NCBI GenBank assembly: GCA_002317355.1
Contig: DCJC01000064.1
Span: 1 to 37,501 of the forward strand
Reading direction: 5' to 3'
Source of the DNA: Prevotellaceae bacterium UBA1710
GTDB lineage: Bacteria > Bacteroidota > Bacteroidia > Bacteroidales > Bacteroidaceae
DNA: 37,501 nt
Shown here: one piece after another, positions 7,209 to 13,234 of the stretch
How the letters are laid out: each line of letters starts with the position of its first letter
Position numbering within the stretch: position 1 is the stretch's first letter
The notes under the pieces: model-generated
What the model saw: the letters and a program-made list of their open reading frames with translations, nothing else
Databases searched by the model: none
Told to the model about the DNA's origin: nothing
Position numbers and translations under genes: made by a program

Positions 7209-8060
7209 ATGATTAAAGACATTGCTCATATTGCCTTGAATCCTTTGGATATGGACAAGACAGTTGCGTATTTCGACAAGGTTTTCGGTTGGAAGAAAGT
7301 GTTTGAACTTCACAAAGATAACGGTGAACCTTGGATTATTTATCTTAAGATTTGCAAGGGACATTTCCTTGAACTTTTCTATGGTGGAGAGAATGATCGT
7401 GACTATGCCTTCAATTTCAAGAAAACGGGTTACAACCACCTTTGTGTAACCGTAGGAGATATTCGCAAGACACTTCAGGAAATCTACGAGAAAGGTTATA
7501 TTGATTCTCCAGAACCAGAACTTGAGCCAAGTGGATGTAAGAATCTCTGGCTTTATGATCCAGATGGCAATGGTATTGAACTTCAGGAATATACCCCTGC
7601 TTCTGTACAGATGCAGAGCAATGAGGCACCTTACGAGTTTGGTCGTGAGGGATATGTAGGTATTGGTCATGCTTGTTTCGTATGTAAGGATATTGAGGCT
7701 TCACTCGATTTCTATTGTAATAAATTGGGAATGAAGTTGGTAGGCATTCAGAACAATGACGAAGGTGAGCCTTGGTTGCATTATGTTCGTATGGCTGATG
7801 GTGTTTATCTTGAGCTTATTCCAAATGGTGAAGGTGAGAATCCTAATACTGGCTGGAATTCACGTGGTTTCCAGCATCTTTGTCTCGAGACAGATAATCT
7901 TATTGAGGATGTAGAGCGTCTTCGTGGTTTGGGTGTAGAGATTGATCAGGAGCCAAAGACATCTTCTGATAAGAACTGGCAGGCTTGGATTCATGATCCT
8001 GATGGTAATAAGGTAGAATTGATGATGATTGATCCTGACTCTCCTCAAGCAAAAGCATAA
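7209..8060 (+). CDS. Two-domain VOC (glyoxalase/dioxygenase fold) protein
   Basis: A 283-residue cytoplasmic protein made of two vicinal-oxygen-chelate domains, about residues 1-130 and 148-275. Each repeats the metal-ligand pattern: domain 1 has IAHIAL, HFLELFYGG, YNHLCV and GNGIELQEY; domain 2 has IGHACF, VYLELIP, FQHLCL and GNKVELMM. Two His and two Glu per domain are in place to hold a divalent metal. Members act as lyases, isomerases, dioxygenases or resistance proteins, so the reaction cannot be named from sequence. A second VOC protein, a lipoprotein, follows 48 bp downstream on the same strand, suggesting shared expression. Confidence 0.85.
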   Translation: MIKDIAHIALNPLDMDKTVAYFDKVFGWKKVFELHKDNGEPWIIYLKICKGHFLELFYGGENDRDYAFNFKKTGYNHLCVTVGDIRKTLQEIYEKGYIDSPEPELEPSGCKNLWLYDPDGNGIELQEYTPASVQMQSNEAPYEFGREGYVGIGHACFVCKDIEASLDFYCNKLGMKLVGIQNNDEGEPWLHYVRMADGVYLELIPNGEGENPNTGWNSRGFQHLCLETDNLIEDVERLRGLGVEIDQEPKTSSDKNWQAWIHDPDGNKVELMMIDPDSPQAKA

Positions 8061-8063
8061 ATT

Positions 8064-8091
8064 CATTTACCATTTACCATGTACAATTTAC
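8064..8091. repeat. Heptamer tandem repeat between the two VOC genes
   Basis: Four 7-bp units (CATTTAC, CATTTAC, CATGTAC, AATTTAC) occupy the short gap between the two VOC genes. They create an ATG at 8079 that extends the downstream frame artificially. Confidence 0.8.
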
Positions 8092-8108
8092 AATTGGACA
8101 AATATAAA

Positions 8109-8744
8109 ATGAAAAAGATAACATTTTTTGCTTGCATGATGGGTGCATTAATGATGACATCATGTAATAATGGCACACCTAAGACAGAAGAAGTTGCAAA
8201 GGATACTGCACAAGTAGCTGATCCTGAATTAGTAGCAGCTCAGAACCATAAGTTGGAGTTGAATCCTAATCGTGGTGTTATGGCAAATCCTCTTGACCTT
8301 AACAAGTTCATTCAGATTGCCATTATCGTAGAGGATATTGAAGCTGCTGCTCGCGAATGGTCACAGCTTCTCAATGTGCCAATGCCAGAGATTAAGGTAC
8401 ATCAGACAGTTGATACAACAGATCCTAACCTTATGTATTATGGTAAGAACTATAAGTATGGTTTGAAACTTGCTTCTATCATGGCACCTCAAGGTTTCAT
8501 CATCGAGTTGCATCAGATTCTTGACGATAATCCAAGCACTTACAATGAGTTTATCAAGGAGCATGGCTATGGTGTTCATCATCTTGGTTTTGCTGTAGGC
8601 GATCGTCGTGATGCTGTTGTAAATGAGCTTGTTGAGCGTGGATATCCAAAGCGCGTTGAGCATATCTACCCAAGTGGTAGTTGGACAATTATTGATAGCG
8701 AACAATCACTTGGTGTGAATCTGAACATCAAGCCAGCTATGTAA
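8109..8744 (+). CDS. VOC-fold lipoprotein
   Basis: 211 residues from the ATG at 8109. That start was chosen because MKKITFF opens a proper lipoprotein signal ending MMTSC (Cys19); the in-frame ATG at 8079 lies in a heptamer repeat. A linker rich in acidic residues and Thr is followed by one VOC-like domain. It includes FIQIAIIVEDIEAAAREW, IIELHQI, VHHLGFAVGD and a C-terminal LGVNLNI strand. The predicted location is an envelope membrane facing the periplasm or outside. It follows a cytoplasmic two-domain VOC protein and may act on the same compound, for example a toxic or plant-derived small molecule; that is inference. Exported VOC proteins are less common than cytoplasmic ones. Confidence 0.82.
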   Translation: MKKITFFACMMGALMMTSCNNGTPKTEEVAKDTAQVADPELVAAQNHKLELNPNRGVMANPLDLNKFIQIAIIVEDIEAAAREWSQLLNVPMPEIKVHQTVDTTDPNLMYYGKNYKYGLKLASIMAPQGFIIELHQILDDNPSTYNEFIKEHGYGVHHLGFAVGDRRDAVVNELVERGYPKRVEHIYPSGSWTIIDSEQSLGVNLNIKPAM

Positions 8745-8750
8745 AACGTG

Positions 8751-8778
8751 AATTCTTAATTCAAAATTCATAATTCAA
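8751..8778. repeat. Heptamer tandem repeat
   Basis: Four 7-bp units (AATTCTT, AATTCAA, AATTCAT, AATTCAA) lie directly after the VOC lipoprotein gene and just before the shared terminator. Confidence 0.8.
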
Positions 8779-8783
8779 AAAAA

Positions 8784-8816
8784 TGCCTGTCTCACGATAT
8801 GTAAGACAGGCACTTT
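8784..8816. terminator. Bidirectional intrinsic terminator
   Basis: The perfect 9-bp stem TGCCTGTCT/AGACAGGCA (8784-8792 and 8804-8812) is flanked by an A run on the left and CTTTT on the right. It can stop both the plus-strand VOC transcript and the convergent minus-strand esterase. Confidence 0.85.
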
Positions 8817-8832
8817 TGTTGATGAATAGTAA

Positions 8833-10299
8833 TTATTTTTGCTGCTTCTTGAGAGGTGTACCAAGCTCAGATGCCTCTGCATCATTCTGATCAAGCTTGA
8901 ATACCATGAATGATGGCTGCTTCTTTGTAAGTGGCTTCCAAGCACCATCCTGTGCACCATTTGGATTGCTATACTTAGCGAAGTTTGTCCAAGCTGTGAG
9001 CATCTTCTCTGAAAGATCCCAATCACCCTTTGTCCAAGGACGCCAGCAATGCTTAAGTGACTTGAAAACAAACCAAAGGTCAGATGAGTGGAAAGCACCC
9101 TTAAGACGCTGTGTTACCTCTGGATGTGAACCATCATCTGGAAGAGGACGAGCAAACTGATATGCCCATGATGTTCCGCCCTTGCTTTCGCGTACACGAC
9201 AGAATTCAGCAATACCTTCCTGCATATCACCCATATCATCCATTGTGTAACCAATCATATAAGGTACATCAGCAACAGTTCCTTCACGTACAGCATCATC
9301 GAAGCTCTTTGTACATACATATCCCTCAACGATAGGCATGAGTGGAAGATATGCACGCTCACCAGTAGCTCCTGCATAGATTGTGCTGAGAGCATGGATT
9401 GTCTCTGTTGAAGCCTTACGCATCTTTGAGAGATCTGTAAGACCTGCCCAATCCATCATCTTCTTAGAAATCTCCTCTGCCTGATTAAATGTTACAGGTG
9501 CAAAAGGACCTGCTGGACGTGGCTTTGCACCATCCTTTGTAGGAAGAGAGATACCATTACCACTCATGATGACTGCCTTGTGGAAGAGGCCACGTGCAAG
9601 TGGTGATTCGCAGATAGTACGTACGCTACCAGCACCAGCACTCTGACCGAAGATTGTTACGTTATCTGGGTCGCCACCAAACTTAGCGATATTCTTCTTG
9701 ATCCACTTGAGTGACTCAATCTGGTCGAGAATACCATAGTTACCAGATACTCCCTTTGGATTCTCCTTAGATAGCTCTGGATGGCAGAGGAATCCGAATA
9801 CACCAAGACGATAGTTGATAGAAACGAGAACTACGTCCTTGTTACCCCACTCCTGACCATCGAATTCTGGCTCGGTACCCCATCCTTCACGATAGCCACC
9901 GCCATGAATCCAGAGAGCTACAGGGAGTTTCTTGTTTACATCACCAGGAGCCTTTGTCCATACATTGAGATAGAGACAATCCTCGCTATATGGTGCTTCC
10001 TTGCCATAGCCCCACTCTGTTGTGTAGCCACCTGGATAGTGAACTGCCTGATATGATGGATGACCGAAAGTGTCACAAACCTTCACGCCCTTCCATGGAA
10101 CTACTGGCTGTGGTGCCTTCCAACGCAAATCACCAATTGGTGCTGCTGCATAAGGGATTCCACGATAGACATAAACGTCTGGATGATCATCAGCTGTTAC
10201 ACCCTGAACCTGACCACCTTCGATAGTCAATACAGGATTCTGACCCATTGAGAACAATGTCATTGACAACATTGCTACCATAAGAAAGATTTTTTTCAT
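8833..10299 (-). CDS. Secreted type B carboxylesterase
   Basis: 488 residues with a cleavable signal peptide (about 1-19, ending SMGQ). The alpha/beta-hydrolase marks of the carboxylesterase/para-nitrobenzyl esterase family are clear: YRGIPYA, EDCLYLNVW (106-114), the oxyanion loop HGGG (132-135), the nucleophile elbow GQSAG with Ser220, and GAFHSSDLWFVF carrying the probable catalytic His. Where the family usually has the acid in an NxDEG-like motif, this protein reads TMDDMG, so the acid may be Asp. In gut Bacteroidota such exported esterases often remove acyl groups from plant cell-wall polysaccharides. Its leader shares a 28-bp element with the GH51 gene 5 kb away, which supports a hemicellulose role by inference. 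Confidence 0.9.
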   Translation of the reverse strand: MKKIFLMVAMLSMTLFSMGQNPVLTIEGGQVQGVTADDHPDVYVYRGIPYAAAPIGDLRWKAPQPVVPWKGVKVCDTFGHPSYQAVHYPGGYTTEWGYGKEAPYSEDCLYLNVWTKAPGDVNKKLPVALWIHGGGYREGWGTEPEFDGQEWGNKDVVLVSINYRLGVFGFLCHPELSKENPKGVSGNYGILDQIESLKWIKKNIAKFGGDPDNVTIFGQSAGAGSVRTICESPLARGLFHKAVIMSGNGISLPTKDGAKPRPAGPFAPVTFNQAEEISKKMMDWAGLTDLSKMRKASTETIHALSTIYAGATGERAYLPLMPIVEGYVCTKSFDDAVREGTVADVPYMIGYTMDDMGDMQEGIAEFCRVRESKGGTSWAYQFARPLPDDGSHPEVTQRLKGAFHSSDLWFVFKSLKHCWRPWTKGDWDLSEKMLTAWTNFAKYSNPNGAQDGAWKPLTKKQPSFMVFKLDQNDAEASELGTPLKKQQK

Positions 10300-10329
10300 A
10301 ATGCTTAAAAGTATATATTAATAATTAAA

Positions 10330-10357
10330 TTTAGGTTCTTAAAACAGTTACTACACA
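10330..10357 (-). promoter_or_regulatory. Conserved 5' leader element, esterase copy
   Basis: On the minus strand the 28 bp read TGTGTAGTAACT, then a variable centre, then AGAACCTAAA. They match 25 of 28 bases in the leader of the GH51 gene (15801-15828). In both cases the element begins a few bases after the predicted transcription start, so it could be an RNA leader element or a downstream operator. Confidence 0.65.
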
Positions 10358-10367
10358 AATACGGGCA

Positions 10368-10399
10368 CAAATATAAGCATAATTTCTGATTCTCGCAAA
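10368..10399 (-). promoter_or_regulatory. Promoter of the carboxylesterase gene
   Basis: On the minus strand TTTG (10396-10399), a 20-bp spacer and TATATTTG (10368-10375) match the Bacteroidota consensus. The predicted start near 10361 gives a leader of about 60 nt. Confidence 0.7.
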
Positions 10400-10428
10400 C
10401 GTTTAACAGTCTTTCACATAGAAAGTTC

Positions 10429-10459
10429 TTTGTTATCTCAAATAAATTGTGTATATTTG
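10429..10459 (+). promoter_or_regulatory. Promoter of the Sel1 lipoprotein gene
   Basis: TTTG (10429-10432), a 19-bp spacer and TATATTTG (10452-10459). The short leader contains AGAACCAAAT, which loosely resembles the AGAACCTAAA end of the esterase/GH51 leader element. Confidence 0.7.
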
Positions 10460-10486
10460 CACTCAAGAACCAAATAAATTGTTTAA

Positions 10487-11191
10487 ATGAAAATCTTTAG
10501 ATTATTTGCACTTAGTGGAATCATTGCCTTGGCTGCATGCTCTGGTAATGTTTCTGAATTGATTAAGAAAGCTGAGCAAGGTGATGCTGATGCTCAACTT
10601 GAGTATGCACGCCTCTTAAAAACAAGCGGCAATGGCGTGGAGCAAGATTGGAAGAAAGCAGTTGAAATGATTCAGCTTTCAGCAGAAAAGGGCAACCACG
10701 ATGCAGAATGGGAATTAGGAGCCTTGTATGAATTTGCTAATCACATGACTCAGGATTCAGCTAAGGCCATTGAATGGTATAGAAAGAGTGCTGATGCAGG
10801 AAGTCCTATAGGTCTCTATATGCTCGCTCATTGCTATCAGCATGGAATTGCCATTGAGGAGAATCATCATATCTCTGATAGCTTGTATGCAAAATCGGTT
10901 GAGGAACTCACAAAACTCGCATCTCAAGAAGATATGTATGTGCTGAATTTCCTTGGAAGCGCATATTATTGGGGAGATGGTGTCAAGGAAGATCGCAAAA
11001 AGGCTTTCGAATACTATCTCACTTCAGCAAAGAAGGGGAATCCTGAGACTCAATATAAAATAGGTAACTGCTACGAAACAGCTCAAGGCACAGAAAAGGA
11101 TATGGAGAAAGCCAAGGAGTGGTATCGTAAATCTGCCGACCAAGGCTATCAGGATGCTCTTGATGCTCTTGAAAGATTGTGGAAGAAATAA
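10487..11191 (+). CDS. Sel1-repeat lipoprotein
   Basis: 234 residues. The lipoprotein signal MKIFRLFALSGIIALAAC is followed by SG, giving lipidation at Cys18. The rest consists of Sel1-like (TPR-type) helical repeats with the AxxGxxxAQ and AxxWYRKSAxxG patterns: GDADAQLEYARLL, GNHDAEWELGALYEF, GSPIGLYMLAHCYQHG, LNFLGSAYYWGDG, GNPETQYKIGNCYE and GYQDALDALERL. Such proteins are scaffolds for protein-protein contacts; the partner is unknown. The predicted location is the periplasmic side of an envelope membrane. It is convergent with the phosphatase gene, only 9 bp between stop codons, and no terminator is visible in that gap. Confidence 0.88.
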   Translation: MKIFRLFALSGIIALAACSGNVSELIKKAEQGDADAQLEYARLLKTSGNGVEQDWKKAVEMIQLSAEKGNHDAEWELGALYEFANHMTQDSAKAIEWYRKSADAGSPIGLYMLAHCYQHGIAIEENHHISDSLYAKSVEELTKLASQEDMYVLNFLGSAYYWGDGVKEDRKKAFEYYLTSAKKGNPETQYKIGNCYETAQGTEKDMEKAKEWYRKSADQGYQDALDALERLWKK

Positions 11192-11200
11192 CTCCACATA

Positions 11201-11731
11201 TTATCTTTCAAGAATCCTTACCTCAGCATTGACAAACGAAGGGATATCATGATATGAGCAATTCCTATCAACAGCCAGAAGGTTGCGAGCGAATTGTCCA
11301 TGAGTCACAATGATGATATTATCGTCAGGATATTGTTCTGCAAGTGTTTCAAGAGCTTTCTTCGCACGTTCGAATATACCATCATCCGATTCGGCTTTGC
11401 CAGGGAAATCCCAATGACCATCATGATAGTACTTTTCTTTTCCTTCAGTTACGGTAAGGCCTGTATATTCTCCCCAATCACGCTCACGAAGCATCTCCAT
11501 TGGTATTACAGGTAGCTTGAGGCGCTCACTTATGATATCGGCAGAATCCATTGCTCGCTTCAAATCGCTTGAAATAATGCATTTGAAGTTAACATTAAGT
11601 GCAGAGAGTTCTTCGGCAGTAGAACGTACCTGTTCCCTACCCTGCTCTGTCAATCTTCCTGGCATATGACCTTGAAGTATCTTCTGATTGTTCTCCTCCG
11701 TCTGACCGTGCCTAACTATGTATATTACCAT
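11201..11731 (-). CDS. Histidine phosphatase (phosphoglycerate-mutase-like)
   Basis: 177 residues from the ATG at 11731. The frame extends to 11782, but the catalytic start VIYIVRHGQT should be near the N-terminus and the promoter lies at 11752-11783, so the shorter form is chosen. RHG (residues 7-9) contains the phosphorylated His, SSDLKRAMDSA the usual Arg contact, RERDWGEYTG the acid segment, and VTHGQF the second catalytic His. Superfamily members hydrolyse phosphate esters; substrates range from sugar phosphates to alpha-ribazole phosphate, and none is singled out here. Cytoplasmic. It is divergent from the nitroreductase-like lipoprotein gene, with 78 bp between start codons. Confidence 0.88.
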   Translation of the reverse strand: MVIYIVRHGQTEENNQKILQGHMPGRLTEQGREQVRSTAEELSALNVNFKCIISSDLKRAMDSADIISERLKLPVIPMEMLRERDWGEYTGLTVTEGKEKYYHDGHWDFPGKAESDDGIFERAKKALETLAEQYPDDNIIIVTHGQFARNLLAVDRNCSYHDIPSFVNAEVRILER

Positions 11732-11751
11732 AATATCTTTAGATGTTTTTG

Positions 11752-11783
11752 CAAAGGTACTAAGAAATAATTGGAAATCCAAA
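11752..11783 (-). promoter_or_regulatory. Promoter of the histidine phosphatase gene
   Basis: On the minus strand TTTG (11780-11783), a 20-bp spacer and TACCTTTG (11752-11759), giving a leader of about 14 nt before the ATG at 11731. Confidence 0.7.
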
Positions 11784-11809
11784 CAATTGAAATAAATAAA
11801 ACATTTTAC

Positions 11810-12436
11810 ATGAAAAAGTTATCATTCATCATCGCTGGCATGCTTGCTTTGGCTTCATGCTCTAACAATGAAAATACTCAGAATGTGAATAATGATTCAG
11901 AGTCAGTAGAAAAAGTTATAATGGCAAGACGTAGTATTCGTCAATACACCACTCAAACTATCAGTCGCGATACTCTCGACCAGATTATCAAGTGTGGTAT
12001 CAATGCTCCTAATGGACAAGCGCGTCAGGCATACGAATTGCGTGTGGTAAATGATCCTAAGTTGCTCAAGGAGATTTCTGATGCAGTTCTGAAGGATAAT
12101 CCAGAAATGAGTTTAAAACCAGGAGCTGATAACATCTTCTTTGGTGCAAGAGCTGTTGTGTTTATCGGTAATGACACTAACTATGACATGTCTCAGGTAG
12201 ATTGCGGACTTCTTGGTGAGAATATCATCCTTTCTGCATGGTCAAAGGGAATCGGTTCTTGCTGCATGGCTCATCCTGTACGACTCATGAAGGAGAGCGA
12301 GTCATGTGCTCCATATATCCAGAAGCTCGGTTTCAGCGCTGGATACAACCTTCTCTACAGCATTGCTCTGGGATATCCTAACGAGTCACCTGATGCAAAG
12401 CCACGAAAGGAAGACATGATTAAATATGTTGAATAG
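11810..12436 (+). CDS. Nitroreductase-family lipoprotein
   Basis: 208 residues from the ATG at 11810, which opens the signal MKKLSFIIAGMLALASC (Cys17). After a short Asn/Ser-rich linker comes a nitroreductase fold: VIMARRSIRQYT at the N-terminus of the domain, INAPNGQARQAYELRVV, VDCGLLGENIILSAWSKGIGSC in the centre and SIALGYPNESPDAKPRKED at the end. Family members bind FMN and use NAD(P)H to reduce nitro groups, quinones or flavins. A lipid anchor would put the enzyme outside the cytoplasm, where NAD(P)H is absent, so its electron source or activity must differ. This is either a periplasmic reductase fed by another carrier or a non-classical member. Confidence 0.85.
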   Translation: MKKLSFIIAGMLALASCSNNENTQNVNNDSESVEKVIMARRSIRQYTTQTISRDTLDQIIKCGINAPNGQARQAYELRVVNDPKLLKEISDAVLKDNPEMSLKPGADNIFFGARAVVFIGNDTNYDMSQVDCGLLGENIILSAWSKGIGSCCMAHPVRLMKESESCAPYIQKLGFSAGYNLLYSIALGYPNESPDAKPRKEDMIKYVE

Positions 12437-12462
12437 GAATAATCTTCTTAATACAATAAAAT

Positions 12463-12503
12463 AAGGTCAATATCAAGTGAAAAACTTAATATTGACCTTT
12501 ATA
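12463..12503. terminator. Bidirectional terminator, AAGGTCAATAT stem
   Basis: The perfect 11-bp stem AAGGTCAATAT/ATATTGACCTT (12463-12473 and 12489-12499) with a T-rich 3' flank lies between the convergent nitroreductase-like and Spy-like genes. Its core AAGGTCAA recurs in the hairpins at 13176 and 16187. Confidence 0.8.
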
Positions 12504-12528
12504 TTATTATATAGAATTTATCGAGATA

Positions 12529-12924
12529 TTACTGTGGCATAAACTCCTTCATTCTCTTCTCCATCTCTGCCATTCTCTTAGCATGATCTTCCTCGTAAGC
12601 CTTGAACTGCTCCTTTGAGAGAATAGTCTTGAGTTCCTTGTTGTAATTAGTCATATCTGGACCAAAAGATGGCTTACCATCCTGTGAAGTCTGAGGTGGA
12701 GTCATTGGTGGGAAACCGTCCTTGAAGAGGTTTGTAAAGAAATCAACGTTGAGGACTGCAACCTTCTCTGCCTGCTCCTTAGAGAGCTTGAACTTCTCAG
12801 TCATTTCCTCTGTACGTCTTGCAGCAATCTCCTTAGGGTCAAAGTTCATACCGCCAAATGGGCTCTGTGCCATTGCTGTAGTCATCATGAAAACAGCGAA
12901 TAGAGATAATAATAGTTTTTTCAT
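12529..12924 (-). CDS. Small exported Spy/CpxP-like protein (DUF4890-type)
   Basis: 131 residues with a signal peptide (MKKLLLSLFAVFMMTTAMAQ, cleavage after residue 20). The mature part is short, charged and Met-rich. Two helical segments have the LSKEQAEKVAVLN and LSKEQFKAYEEDHAKRMAEM patterns seen in LTXXQ/Spy-like periplasmic proteins and in Bacteroidota DUF4890 proteins. A proline-rich loop (FPPMTPPQT) separates them. Spy and CpxP are periplasmic chaperone-like or stress-sensing proteins; the same role is only inferred here. It ends against the shared terminator with the nitroreductase-like gene. No convincing promoter was found upstream. Confidence 0.75.
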   Translation of the reverse strand: MKKLLLSLFAVFMMTTAMAQSPFGGMNFDPKEIAARRTEEMTEKFKLSKEQAEKVAVLNVDFFTNLFKDGFPPMTPPQTSQDGKPSFGPDMTNYNKELKTILSKEQFKAYEEDHAKRMAEMEKRMKEFMPQ

Positions 12925-13175
12925 TGTAAAATTTTGGTTTTAATAGTTTGAAATCATTATTATGACGAACTATTATCAAATCAGTTTAACAGAGAAAAAT
13001 AGCACAAAATGTTAATAATAGAAAATTTAGGGCAATGAATGTGACTTATTCGTTAAAATCGAGCCTTTTTACAAGTATTTTGATTAAAAATGATAAATAA
13101 TCCGCACAAATATTAACCAATTTTAAACATGTGTTTTGACAAAATATCAAGAACTATCTTTTATAACAAACAAAA
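12925..13175. other. Gene-free AT-rich intergenic DNA
   Basis: The gap between the Spy-like gene and the GH51 gene totals 310 bp. Apart from the terminator at its right end I see no frame with coding character, no clear TAnnTTTG promoter and no tandem repeat. Confidence 0.5.
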
Positions 13176-13210
13176 AAGTCAAGTATGGTTTCACACCAAT
13201 ACTTGACCTT
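13176..13210. terminator. Terminator of the GH51 gene
   Basis: The stem AGTCAAGTAT/ATACTTGACC (about 13177-13186 and 13199-13208) is followed, on the minus strand, by a T-rich run. It lies 25 bp beyond the GH51 stop and resembles the hairpins at 12463 and 16187. Confidence 0.75.
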
Positions 13211-13234
13211 TTAAATATTGTATATTGTATTTGT

